This document shows, piece after piece, positions 1 through 8,514 of a stretch of 22,675 nucleotides of DNA. Source of the DNA: CAZFAP01 sp964516325 (GTDB taxonomy: Bacteria; Auribacterota; JABMQX01); NCBI GenBank assembly GCA_964516325.1, contig CAZFAP010000069.1:1-22675 (forward strand), written 5' to 3'. The notes beneath the pieces were generated by a model. It was not told the origin of the DNA, searched no databases, and saw nothing but the letters and a program-made list of their open reading frames with translations. Made by a program: the position numbers and the translations under genes. Positions within the stretch are counted from its first letter, which is position 1, and each line of letters opens with the position of its first letter.

Positions 1-3000
1 CGCGCCGCGAGAAGGAGGCCGCGCCCGAGGGGGCGTCTCCCTGCTGCTCCCCTTGGGGCGTATCCACGTGGCACAACGGCGCCGTATTTTCTCGGGGAGG
101 TTTATACTGCCCGTCATCTCTCCCGATGGCGCCGTTGGAATGCGCCCACACGGCCACCGAACGCGGATACAGCGGAGCGTTCGCGTCAGGGTTGCTTGTT
201 GCGTAGTCCACCTGATACCAATTCGCCGCAATGCGAGAAACCTCCTCGTAAATCCCCTGTAGCCCGGAAGAGTCGGGAGCGTAATAGTATCGCCCGCCCG
301 TGCTTTCGGCTATCTCTCTCAGGGCATCCTCCGCGACGGAGCCAAGCCCGATGACGAAAACCGGCACGCCCACCCTTCTCGCATAATCCATGACCTGCTG
401 GAGTCCGTGACTGCTGGAGTTGTCAACCCCGTCCGTCAGAGCCACCACCGCCCTTGCGCCGCTCGCCACGATGGACTCATGAAGAGCGCGGTAAATCGCG
501 CTATAAAATGCCGTGTCGCCGAAGCCGCCAAAGGCCCCATTCACCGCACCGTGCAGCGCCTCTTTGTCCGACGTGAATGGCTGGACGAGCGAGACCGTCG
601 TCCCGAATTTTATGACCGCCGCCGAGTCGCCTTCTTTGAGCTGATCAATGAAAACGTTCGCTGCGTTATGAGAATCCTCCAACGGCGACCCGGCCATGCT
701 TCCGCTGTTGTCCAGCACGAGCGCCACCGAAACTGCGTCAGCCCCGCCGCTCTCCGTTACCTCCAGGGGCGATTGCGGCACATTATCTTCCCATACCACA
801 AAATCGGTCTCCGCCAGGCCCCCCACGGAATCGCTTGCCGCATCCAGCACAGACACCTTGTTCTTGATCGCCGGAAACTCAATCGCCACGTTAGCTCCGC
901 ATTCGCTCATGACGACCGTAAGTTTCGGTGTCGGCTGCGTAGGGTCGGTGTCAAAAGTGTACTCGACAAGGTTCGGCGCCTCGTCTTGGTCGCCGTCGCC
1001 AAACCCATCTTCCGATAAGTCGCCAAAGTACCCTCTCTCCCAGTCATCCGGCAAACCGTCGCTGTCGGAATCCTCCGTGAAATTTCCCACGACCGTTCTC
1101 GGCCGGTCCATCGCGAGAGAAATCGTTCGCGCTCTCCCCGCGGCCTCTCCCGACCATCCCGAAAAGATGTACCCCTCTTTTGGCTTTGCGGAAATCGCCG
1201 CTCTCGTCCCCTTCTCATACCATTCCCCTCCCGAAACCGTTACCGTTCCAAGCTCTTCGGGCGAAGCGGACACATTGAGCCGGAACTCCGTCTTCCACAA
1301 CCACGTCAAAGACGAGTCTTCCTGGATGACGAACGAGAATAGGGCTTCTGTCCCCGTCGCCGGAACGGACCCGGTTCCCGCCCAGCCCGCGCACGTGTGC
1401 CTGGCGTTCGCGCCCTCAAGGACGAGCGCGTCCACAGCCGCGTTTACCGTGCTTCCAATAGCGAACTTGTTGTCTCCTCGCGGAGGAAGGGGCGTTCCAT
1501 ACTCCGATTCCATTGTGAGCGTCGCCTGAGGCTCATGCCCCTCGAAATCGAGACGGTCCGTGGCGTCGCCGAACTGCCGCATCCCGGGCAGGAACGTCCA
1601 GCGGTCCCTCTTCGGAATCGCTTTGTAGCTCATCCCCCCCCAGAATCCTGTCCGGCTGAAAGCCCCGCTGCTATCGGTCGTTACCGGGTCTGGCGTATAA
1701 GCCAACAGACCGTCCGCCGCAAAGATGATCTGCACCCCTTCAACTCCCACACCCGAGCGATCCGTTATGCGCCCGGAGACCGAATATGGCGCCTTCGCGC
1801 TGAAAACCATATCTGTTGCCGAGTTGAAATCAATGTATGCCGGGACGAACGACCATCCCGTCTTCTCCGGCGTGGCTCGATAAGGGGCGTCGGGCGTGAA
1901 GCCCGATTGGCTGAACCTGCCGTCATTTCCGGTCGTCACGGGCGGCGGACTCGCTCCCCATCTCCCCATTCGCCTGAAAACAATTCTCACACCCGGTACG
2001 GCATTCCCGTCGCCGTCAAGAACTGTTCCCGAAACGCCGTAAGCTGCCTCCGCGACGAAGTCCAGTCCGGCTGCCGGACCACTGAACTCACGATAAGTCG
2101 GCGAGAACTTCGAGTCCCTCGACGAGGGAATCGCCCAATACGTGCTTCCCCTCGCAAAGCCGCTCTGAGACCAACTCCCATCCGCCGCTGTCGTTGCCGG
2201 AAACAGAGCCAGCCGACTGCCCACACGCGGCGAGAAAACGATTTTCACTCCCCCAATTCCATTCCCCTCGGCATCCGTTACCCTTCCGGAGACTGAGTAC
2301 GGCCCACTTCCCACGACAACGATCTCCGCCACCGGACCGGAGAATCCGACCCACGACGGCGCGAATGCCCAACCGTCCTTCTTGAACGCGACGCCATAAC
2401 CGGCTCTCGCCGAAAAGCCGTTCTGCGACCAGGCGCCGTTCCCGTCCGTCAGAGCAGACGAAGGCACGAAGCCGCTGCCGCTGCTCACCCAGAACGTAAC
2501 CGCTACTCCCTCCACCCCTTTCCCTGATTCGTCAACAACCTTTCCTGTAACGCCATACGGCGGGGTGCCGGTGAAATCCTGGTCTCTGCATTCTTCCGAG
2601 AACTCTCGCAGCCCAGGATCAAAGACCCACGACTCCTTCGACGGCGCCGCCCGATAGGAACTCCCATAGGCAAAGCCGGTCTGATGCCAGTACCCGTCGG
2701 TGTCGGTGACCACAGGGGGAGGCAACCACGGCCCGCTCTCGGTTTCAAACGTGATCCTGACGCCCCCCACACCCTTTCCGGATGCATCCGCAACTCTCCC
2801 CTGAGCCGAGTACGGCGGCATCGCCACGAAATCTTGATTCTTCGCTTCACCCGTGAATTCGCGGCGAATCGGGTCGAAAATCCAGCCTTGTTTGGTAGGA
2901 GTCGCCACGTACCGCACCTCGCCCTCGAATCCAGTTTGCAGCCACGTCCCATCCTCCGCCGTGCTCACAGCCCCCGGCGGCAGACCCGTTCGGCTCGAAC

Positions 3001-6000
3001 TCGAAAACGAGATGGTTACTCCCGAGACCGGTCGGCCCGACGGGTCAACGATTTTCCCCGAGGCGGCGTATGGCGGCGAAGCCACGAAATTCACGTCGGC
3101 GGCGGCGCCCGCAAACTGCCGAAAGTCCGGCTCGAATCCCCAGCCATTTTTCAGCGGAATCACCCCGTACTCACACAGGCCCCAGAATCCGCCCTGGACA
3201 TAATATCCCGACTCGTCCGTGCTGACCGGCGCCGGCACTCCCACCCCGGGCACTCGCGGGGAGAATTTGAGGACCGCCCCCGCCACACCCTTCCCCAGCG
3301 GGTCCACAACCCGACCCGAAACGCTATACGGCGGCGTCGCCAGGAAATCCACCCCGTTGGCCGCTCCCCCGAACTCACGACTCCGCGGCGAAAAGCCCCA
3401 TCCGGGTTTGGACGGCGTCACCGAGTAATGCTGCCCTCCTGAAAAGCCAACTTGAACCCATCGTCCGTCCTGCCCCGCCGTGACGGGCCCCACTGCCTCC
3501 TCGCCGCCAGGAATCCCTGCCATTCGCTTCAGTTCCACGGCAGTCAGAACCCGATTGAAAATCCCAAAATCGTCTGTGTATCCGTCGAAGCCCCTATTTT
3601 CGGTGACCCAGTTGCCGATGCAAGCCTCGCCCGCCGAATCATCCTTCTGGTTGTCGGGCCCGCGCGCCTGGTAGTTGTACGGGACCTCCTCCCCATCAAT
3701 GTACAACCGCACGGTCCCGGCGGCACTGTTCCACGTCATGGCGACGTGATGCCATGTGTTGAGCGGAATCCCCCTGCCCGAAAGGTTGGACAGGCTTTCC
3801 GCAAAGCCTGTCTTGCAGGTAACTCGTCCGAAGAGATGAACTGCCCCCGCCCTCTCATAGCAGACCTGGAAGCGGATGTACTCTTCCTCCGGTCGGTGCT
3901 TGGAGAATATTCTCCCGTTGTCCCCTTCTCCGTCGCTCCTCGGACAAATCCATCCGGCGAGGGTGAATGTGGCGAGGTTATCAAGCTGGGAGTCGCCGCC
4001 GATGTTCACCGCGCTGCCGTTCTGGCAGAAATTCGCCGCGAGCGACCCATCCCTTCCACTTTCCACATACTTGATGCCTGCTGGCGTTCCCTCGTTCTCC
4101 CCAATCTTGTCTTCGCAAGTCCCCTCGAAATCGTACGCCGCAACGCATCCGGGCAGGATTGCCATCCCCCCGTTTCGCCTCTTGAACGTCAGCTTGACCT
4201 GGGGGACACCATCCGGAATGGTGTCCCCGTCACCTTTTCCCGAGGCGGCGATGACCTTCCCCGAGACTTCGTACGGCGGGCTTGCCGCGAAGACGATGTC
4301 TTGTGCTGTTTCGCCGAACTCGCGAGAAACGGGAGTGAATCCCCAGCCCGTCTTGAAAGGCGCCGTTTCATACTCACATCCACCCCAGAATCCCTCTTGC
4401 GACCAGGTCCCATCTGCGGCTGTATTCACCGGCGGCGGAGCGGTCAGAGCGCCTCCCTCGTCGAACAAGCCTTGAATCTCCGCTTTTGACAAGACCCGTC
4501 TGTACATGCGAAAGGAATCAATGCACCCATCGAAGCGCCGCTCTCCAAAGTCTGTGTTCCCGATGCAGCCGCCTCCCGCCGAGTCGTCTCCCTGCGCCCC
4601 GACCCCCGCCATCTGGTAGTTGTACGGAGCCTCCGCGCCGTCAACGAACAGACCCACCTTGCCCGTCTCGTTGTCCCACGTCATCGCCACGTGATGCCAC
4701 GCCCCCAGGGTCAGGGTCATGTCCGTCGTCTTCGACAAGCTTTCCGCCGCAGACACAGCGCACTCGACTCTCCCGAACAACCGTAACGACCCCGCGGATT
4801 CCCGGCAGACCTCAAATCGAATGTACCCCGTAGGCGGGCTGTATTTGAAAAAGATTTTCGCTGCGTCGCTCTCGCCATCGCTTAAAGGAAAAATCCAGGC
4901 GGAGACAGTGAAGCGGCTGAGGTTGGCAATCGCCGGACCATTCCCGATGTTCACCACGCTGCGGCTTCTGTAGAAATACGCTGCCTTCGAGTACCCCGCC
5001 TTGCTCTCCACATAGCCAACATCGGCGCCAACGCCATCGTTTTCCCCGACCGAGTCCTCGCACGAGCCTTCAAAGTCGTAAGCCGCCACGCATCCCCACG
5101 GCTCCTGATTCGCCACCCTTTTTGGAGGGAATCTCATTTCCACCCCTTCGACCCCGCGACCCGACTCGTCTGTCACTCGCCCGGAGACGGAGTACGGTGG
5201 GGTTGCCATGAAGTCCACATCGGCCGCCGGACCACTGACTTGCTCATACGGCGGGTCAAAGCTATACCCGCGCTTGCGAGCCGTAACAACATAGCTGGCA
5301 GCGTGGCTGAACCCCGATTGCGCCCAGAATCCGTTTTGGTTGGTCAACACTGGCGGAGGAGCGTTGCCCTCACCCATTACGTCGGAGAATGAGATTTCCA
5401 CCTCGCTTACGGGTTTGCCCTGAGTGTCGAGGACATTCCCTGAAAGAGCATAGGGCGCGATCAGCGTGAAGGTTAGAGGGACGCTGGCTGTCTCGACGCT
5501 GAACTCTCGAGCAATCGGTGAGAAAACCAGGTCGTCCTTTTGCGGCGCGGCACGGTATCCTGCTCCGTTAGTGAACCCACTTTGAGAAAACCCTCCGTCC
5601 GCGTTCGTCGTTACGGCCGCAGGAACAGCCCCCGTCCCGCTGGCAAGAGAGAACACGACCGTTACTCCCGCCACCCCTTTCCCCGCTTCGTCACTGACAT
5701 TTCCGGATACGGAAAATGGCGGACGGCCTATAAAGAGTACGCCTTCCGTTTGCGAGCTAAACTCGATCCTCGGAGGACCAAAAAGCCATCCGGCCTTGCT
5801 CGGCTCCGCGGCGTACGTGCAACCTTCCGAGAACCCTGACTGTGAAAATCGCCCTTCCCCGTCGGTCATTACCGGAGCCGGGAGGCCGCCTTCTCCCTCA
5901 ACCAAGAAGAAAACAATCTCTACACCCGGAATTCCTTCCCCTCTCGTCTTCTGCACCGCCCCCGAAGACGAGTATGTCCCCACACCCTCGCACACGCCAG

Positions 6001-6052
6001 CGAGCAGGCTCAGCGTAACTACCAACGACACGAAAACGCCAGGGCCTCTCAT
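1..6052 (-). CDS. Giant secreted modular protein with carboxypeptidase-regulatory-like repeats, two LamG domains and a VWA domain (3' end outside window)
   Basis: Open on the minus strand from an ATG at 6052 to the window edge with no stop: 2017 residues visible. The start is followed by a clear signal peptide (MRGPGVFVSLVVTLSLLAG) and preceded by a purine-rich AGAAGGG ribosome site. About 12 repeats of ~85 residues follow, each with PPYSVSG, then GKGVxGVxVxF, then TDxDGxWxQxGF, starting near residues 28, 110, 199, 284, 590, 907, 992, 1078, 1163, 1248, 1336 and 1423. These resemble carboxypeptidase-regulatory-like beta-sandwiches. Two LamG/concanavalin-like domains (residues about 320-540 and 635-850, both opening GCVAAYDFEG) sit inside repeats 4 and 5. 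Next come an InlB-like repeat (about 1590-1657, GYIFSGWSG), a calcium-type linker (about 1660-1700, DGLPDDWE) and a VWFA-related domain with intact MIDAS residues: DNSGS from D1781, a Thr near 1845 and TDG near 1871. Inferred role: cell-surface adhesion or matrix protein. The substrate is unknown. Confidence 0.88.
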   Translation of the reverse strand, partial: MRGPGVFVSLVVTLSLLAGVCEGVGTYSSSGAVQKTRGEGIPGVEIVFFLVEGEGGLPAPVMTDGEGRFSQSGFSEGCTYAAEPSKAGWLFGPPRIEFSSQTEGVLFIGRPPFSVSGNVSDEAGKGVAGVTVVFSLASGTGAVPAAVTTNADGGFSQSGFTNGAGYRAAPQKDDLVFSPIAREFSVETASVPLTFTLIAPYALSGNVLDTQGKPVSEVEISFSDVMGEGNAPPPVLTNQNGFWAQSGFSHAASYVVTARKRGYSFDPPYEQVSGPAADVDFMATPPYSVSGRVTDESGRGVEGVEMRFPPKRVANQEPWGCVAAYDFEGSCEDSVGENDGVGADVGYVESKAGYSKAAYFYRSRSVVNIGNGPAIANLSRFTVSAWIFPLSDGESDAAKIFFKYSPPTGYIRFEVCRESAGSLRLFGRVECAVSAAESLSKTTDMTLTLGAWHHVAMTWDNETGKVGLFVDGAEAPYNYQMAGVGAQGDDSAGGGCIGNTDFGERRFDGCIDSFRMYRRVLSKAEIQGLFDEGGALTAPPPVNTAADGTWSQEGFWGGCEYETAPFKTGWGFTPVSREFGETAQDIVFAASPPYEVSGKVIAASGKGDGDTIPDGVPQVKLTFKRRNGGMAILPGCVAAYDFEGTCEDKIGENEGTPAGIKYVESGRDGSLAANFCQNGSAVNIGGDSQLDNLATFTLAGWICPRSDGEGDNGRIFSKHRPEEEYIRFQVCYERAGAVHLFGRVTCKTGFAESLSNLSGRGIPLNTWHHVAMTWNSAAGTVRLYIDGEEVPYNYQARGPDNQKDDSAGEACIGNWVTENRGFDGYTDDFGIFNRVLTAVELKRMAGIPGGEEAVGPVTAGQDGRWVQVGFSGGQHYSVTPSKPGWGFSPRSREFGGAANGVDFLATPPYSVSGRVVDPLGKGVAGAVLKFSPRVPGVGVPAPVSTDESGYYVQGGFWGLCEYGVIPLKNGWGFEPDFRQFAGAAADVNFVASPPYAASGKIVDPSGRPVSGVTISFSSSSRTGLPPGAVSTAEDGTWLQTGFEGEVRYVATPTKQGWIFDPIRREFTGEAKNQDFVAMPPYSAQGRVADASGKGVGGVRITFETESGPWLPPPVVTDTDGYWHQTGFAYGSSYRAAPSKESWVFDPGLREFSEECRDQDFTGTPPYGVTGKVVDESGKGVEGVAVTFWVSSGSGFVPSSALTDGNGAWSQNGFSARAGYGVAFKKDGWAFAPSWVGFSGPVAEIVVVGSGPYSVSGRVTDAEGNGIGGVKIVFSPRVGSRLALFPATTAADGSWSQSGFARGSTYWAIPSSRDSKFSPTYREFSGPAAGLDFVAEAAYGVSGTVLDGDGNAVPGVRIVFRRMGRWGASPPPVTTGNDGRFSQSGFTPDAPYRATPEKTGWSFVPAYIDFNSATDMVFSAKAPYSVSGRITDRSGVGVEGVQIIFAADGLLAYTPDPVTTDSSGAFSRTGFWGGMSYKAIPKRDRWTFLPGMRQFGDATDRLDFEGHEPQATLTMESEYGTPLPPRGDNKFAIGSTVNAAVDALVLEGANARHTCAGWAGTGSVPATGTEALFSFVIQEDSSLTWLWKTEFRLNVSASPEELGTVTVSGGEWYEKGTRAAISAKPKEGYIFSGWSGEAAGRARTISLAMDRPRTVVGNFTEDSDSDGLPDDWERGYFGDLSEDGFGDGDQDEAPNLVEYTFDTDPTQPTPKLTVVMSECGANVAIEFPAIKNKVSVLDAASDSVGGLAETDFVVWEDNVPQSPLEVTESGGADAVSVALVLDNSGSMAGSPLEDSHNAANVFIDQLKEGDSAAVIKFGTTVSLVQPFTSDKEALHGAVNGAFGGFGDTAFYSAIYRALHESIVASGARAVVALTDGVDNSSSHGLQQVMDYARRVGVPVFVIGLGSVAEDALREIAESTGGRYYYAPDSSGLQGIYEEVSRIAANWYQVDYATSNPDANAPLYPRSVAVWAHSNGAIGRDDGQYKPPRENTAPLCHVDTPQGEQQGDAPSGAASFSRR

Positions 6053-6118
6053 GGAGCCCTTCTTTCCCCCGCCGCATCTTGGCCCGACCCGTGAAAAACG
6101 AACGCCAGCCGTTAAATG

Positions 6119-6145
6119 TGTGCAACGATGCACAAAATTGTGCAA
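6119..6145. promoter_or_regulatory. Candidate operator: three phased TGTGCAA half-sites
   Basis: The 7-mer TGTGCAA occurs at 6119-6125 and 6139-6145. TGCACAA (6129-6135) and TTGTGCA (6138-6144) form a perfect 7+7 inverted repeat with a 2-nt spacer. The half-sites are about 10 bp apart, one helical turn. The cluster lies 67-93 bp upstream of the start codon of the minus-strand VWA protein, where a regulator would be expected to bind. The regulator is unknown and no matching promoter boxes were convincing. Confidence 0.4.
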
Positions 6146-6730
6146 ACCACCCCTGGCCACGCAGGTCTTTACCTTCATACGTACACCCTTGCGTCCTTTC
6201 TTTCAAGGGCCGAGTGCGGAAAAATGCACACGCTGTCTGCGGGCGGGACCCTGCTGCGCGAGAATCGCTCCTCACAAACAACCACGCGGGGGATACTCCC
6301 GGCGACGAGTCGCCACTGAAGAAACCTCCCTCAGCAATCTCATTACCATTGTCGTCGAGCGCTGAGTTCCACCGAATGTTGGGGCAGGCTATTTCGTTGC
6401 CGCATCGGCGACTCGTCTGCACCGACCCTTGCGGTTCTGTGTTTCCGCATACTTCGTGCCGATGTTGGCCCTCGGCGGCATGGCGGGAAGCGGCGCCCGG
6501 ATGCGTGGGGAACTCTGAGCGGATTTCCTCACGCCAAAGCGCAAAGTGCTCGCCGAGGGACCACCCCGACTCTGAACGTGGCGACTGGACCGCTTCGGCT
6601 TCGCGCGTCTTGCCGTGAACGGGTGTGTCCCCATTTCGGTGGCGTCAAACGCTGCTTTCCCTGGGAGCGATGCCTCCCCGGCGGGGTTCAGTGACGCCGC
6701 AGGCGCCACGTCAGCTCGTGGTGGACGAGA

Positions 6731-6780
6731 TAAAGCCCCCCCCATCCTGGAGCAGGCTTTAGTCCCGCCCTGGCGGGACT
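6731..6780. repeat. Paired-hairpin (REP-like) element
   Basis: Two adjacent inverted repeats share one base. TAAAGCC (6731-6737) pairs with GGCTTTA (6755-6761), and the second is a 9-bp perfect stem with a 2-nt loop, AGTCCCGCC / GGCGGGACT (6761-6780). There is no T-run, so it is not a classical terminator. The form is like extragenic palindromic elements found in many copies in some genomes, but only one copy is in this window. Confidence 0.4.
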
Positions 6781-6834
6781 TCTCGACCAATGGATTCATC
6801 CACCCGCCCACTGAAATACAGCCGCACCCGCCTA

Positions 6835-6863
6835 TTGCTGCGCGATCAAATCTCTGTTATCCT
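6835..6863 (+). promoter_or_regulatory. Candidate sigma70-type promoter of the sigma/anti-sigma operon
   Basis: TTGCTG (6835-6840) and TATCCT (6858-6863) are separated by exactly 17 bp, matching a housekeeping promoter at 4 of 6 positions in each box. Transcription would start near 6870, giving a leader of about 150 nt that contains the inverted repeat at 6917-6938. This is a weak consensus match in a long region, so it is only a candidate. Confidence 0.3.
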
Positions 6864-6916
6864 AATTCAGTGGGCGGTTGAAGGTTTTGCCCTCCGGGGC
6901 GCAGCCGCGCGGGCCG

Positions 6917-6938
6917 GGCATGACGTTACCGTCATGCC
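6917..6938. promoter_or_regulatory. Inverted repeat in the presumed leader of the sigma gene
   Basis: GGCATGACG (6917-6925) and CGTCATGCC (6930-6938) form a perfect 9-bp inverted repeat around TTAC. It lies about 90 bp upstream of the sigma factor start. It could be a DNA operator or, if transcribed, a stable GC-rich RNA hairpin with a four-base loop. No T-run follows. Confidence 0.4.
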
Positions 6939-7024
6939 GCGTCGCAGCAAGAACCGACTGGTCCCGCGGTGCCCGGGGCGGCCCCGATCACCTCCCGTCT
7001 TCAAAGGAGTCAGAATTGGTCACC

Positions 7025-7627
7025 ATGCGGAAAGCAACAAAGGATGCCAGGCGAGAGGAATTCGAGCAGGTTGCGCTCGTGCACCTGGACCTTTTGTACA
7101 ATACGGCTCTGCGCATGACGGGAAACGTGCAGGACGCCGAGGACCTCGTTCAGGAGACGTTTCTCCGCGCCTACCGGTTCTTCGACAAGTTCAAGAGAGG
7201 AACCAACTGCAAGGCGTGGCTGTTTAAGATTATGAAAAATAACTTCATCAACAGGTTCCGCAAAAAGGCAAGGGAACCTTCTACCGTCAGTTTTGACCAA
7301 ATCGAGGGAGTTCAGGGCGCCGAGTTGCCGCTTCCGCCTCAAGTCCCCGCAGAGACGCGGCTGAGCCCGGACCTCGACGAGATCGTGGAGGACGATGTCA
7401 AGTACGCCCTCGAATCGTTGCCCGACGAATTCAAAATGGCGGTTGTTCTCTCCGACATAGCGGGGTTCAGCTATAAAGAAATTGCGGATATCATGGGCAC
7501 TCCCATTGGCACGGTTCGGTCCCGACTTTCTCGTGCCAGGGGAGTGCTCCAGAGAAAACTTTACGACCTGGCTGTCAGCAAAGGAATAGTAAAGGCAAAG
7601 AGGAATGGATTGCAGCACAGTAGCTGA
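7025..7627 (+). CDS. ECF (sigma-70 family, group 4) RNA polymerase sigma factor
   Basis: 200 residues, the usual ECF size. Sigma region 2 spans about residues 15-85, with the core-binding helix DAEDLVQETFLRAYRFFDKF (39-58) followed by TNCKAWLFKIMKNNFINRFRKK, a pattern close to SigR/SigH-type ECF factors. Region 4 spans about 125-180, with the helix-turn-helix YKEIADIMGTPIGTVRSRLS (150-169). It should direct RNA polymerase to a stress or envelope regulon once released by the anti-sigma encoded by the overlapping next gene. Start choice is open: the ATG at 7025 lies 15 nt from AAAGGAG (7003-7009), while an in-frame TTG at 7016 lies at an ideal 6 nt and would add three residues. No lineage-specific symbol is justified. 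Confidence 0.93.
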   Translation: MRKATKDARREEFEQVALVHLDLLYNTALRMTGNVQDAEDLVQETFLRAYRFFDKFKRGTNCKAWLFKIMKNNFINRFRKKAREPSTVSFDQIEGVQGAELPLPPQVPAETRLSPDLDEIVEDDVKYALESLPDEFKMAVVLSDIAGFSYKEIADIMGTPIGTVRSRLSRARGVLQRKLYDLAVSKGIVKAKRNGLQHSS

Positions 7628-8432
7628 CCACCTTTCCCCACTCGCAGACGGGGAACTGGAAGGCAGGGAAGCGGAAACCGTCCGGGCACATCTCGACAAC
7701 TGTCATCACTGCCACAAACTCTTCAAGGACCTCGTGAAGCTCAAGCGCCTCGTCCCGGAGGTCCTCCCCTTTGAAAAAGCCCCGCCCGGACTCAAATCAG
7801 CGATCCTCGAAAAACTCGATTCCTCCCGAATTGGCGATTTTTTTCATCTTGTTTTCGCCCGCCTCCGAGCACAGCCCATCCTCGCTTCCACCGTAACCGT
7901 GACGATGTTTCTGGCGGTTTTTGCAGCGGCGCTTTGGGTCGTCAACTCCCACCGTCTTCCTCCCTTGATTCGAGAAGTCCTCGGCCATCACGCCGAAGCT
8001 CACGAGTATCCCCTGGAAGTCGCCACCGCAGACCCCAGCCGGCTCGCCAAAGAGGTCAGTCTCCGGCTGAAAAAGGAGATCAACGTCCCGGACCTCAAGT
8101 CCAACAAATGCACCCTCATGGGGTTCCGGGAGTGCGCCGTCTGCCTCAAGTCCGCCGTCGAGATACGCTATTCACACCGCGACACTAACCTATCGCTGTT
8201 CGTGGTGCCCGTCGCCGACGGGGACGAGATTTCCAGGCTCTGTAAGCCAAACACCCTGAGAAAAAAGCAGATGGATGGTCAGACGTACTACTACTGCGAG
8301 GGCAAATCCGGCCAGGCTGTCTTCTGGTGGGAAGAGAACGACGTCTTCTTAGTTACAACGGGCGCGGCTTTCCCCATGCCTTTTGAGACCGCCAGGGAAA
8401 TTCGCCGCTCCGCCGCGGAACGCAAGCCGTAG
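7605..8432 (+). CDS. Membrane-anchored zinc-finger anti-sigma factor
   Basis: 275 residues. The N-terminal zinc anti-sigma domain has Cys3 plus the signature H29-x3-C33-x2-C36, preceded by the usual LADGELEGREAETVRAHL helix. A single membrane segment follows at about 91-113 (PILASTVTVTMFLAVFAAALWVV). The extracytoplasmic part, about 114-275, holds five cysteines (169, 177, 180, 213, 231) including a CAVC motif and is not a domain I recognise. The gene overlaps the sigma gene by 23 nt in another frame, which suggests translational coupling; AAAGG at 7591-7595 is the likely ribosome site. The cytoplasmic domain should hold the sigma factor inactive until a signal outside the membrane is sensed. 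The placement is like SigR/RsrA pairs, but RsrA is soluble and this protein is not. Confidence 0.9.
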   Translation: MDCSTVADHLSPLADGELEGREAETVRAHLDNCHHCHKLFKDLVKLKRLVPEVLPFEKAPPGLKSAILEKLDSSRIGDFFHLVFARLRAQPILASTVTVTMFLAVFAAALWVVNSHRLPPLIREVLGHHAEAHEYPLEVATADPSRLAKEVSLRLKKEINVPDLKSNKCTLMGFRECAVCLKSAVEIRYSHRDTNLSLFVVPVADGDEISRLCKPNTLRKKQMDGQTYYYCEGKSGQAVFWWEENDVFLVTTGAAFPMPFETAREIRRSAAERKP

Positions 8433-8481
8433 TACTCGCACTCGTGAATCCGGTGTCGCATTTTTGAGAGAATCGCGGGGT

Positions 8482-8502
8482 GGGGGACTCCCCTGATTTT
8501 TT
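8482..8502 (+). terminator. Weak candidate terminator after the anti-sigma gene
   Basis: GGGG-ACT-CCCC is followed after three bases by TTTTTT. The stem is only four GC pairs, so efficiency is doubtful. The position, about 50-70 nt past the anti-sigma stop codon, fits the end of the sigma operon. Confidence 0.35.
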
Positions 8503-8514
8503 CGACACGATGAA

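Larger units (their letters stand above)
6053..7015. other. Long intergenic region between divergent genes
   Basis: About 960 bp with no gene I can defend. It separates the minus-strand VWA protein from the plus-strand sigma operon, so it should hold both promoters. Several short open frames cross it on both strands, including a 140-codon minus frame at 6389-6811. They are rich in Arg, Ser and Pro, have no recognisable domain and overlap one another. The structured elements I can see are listed separately: TGTGCAA half-sites at 6119-6145, paired hairpins at 6731-6780, a promoter-like pair at 6835-6863 and an inverted repeat at 6917-6938. Confidence 0.6.

Noticed and set aside
407..4489. Several long plus-strand open frames
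   Set aside because: They share codon boundaries with the minus-strand VWA protein and are antisense shadows of its GC-rich codons. Their translations show no domains.
6389..6811. 140-codon open frame on the minus strand
   Set aside because: It has no domain, a low-complexity Arg/Ser/Pro composition, no clear ribosome site, and overlaps hairpins and other open frames. It is more likely non-coding.
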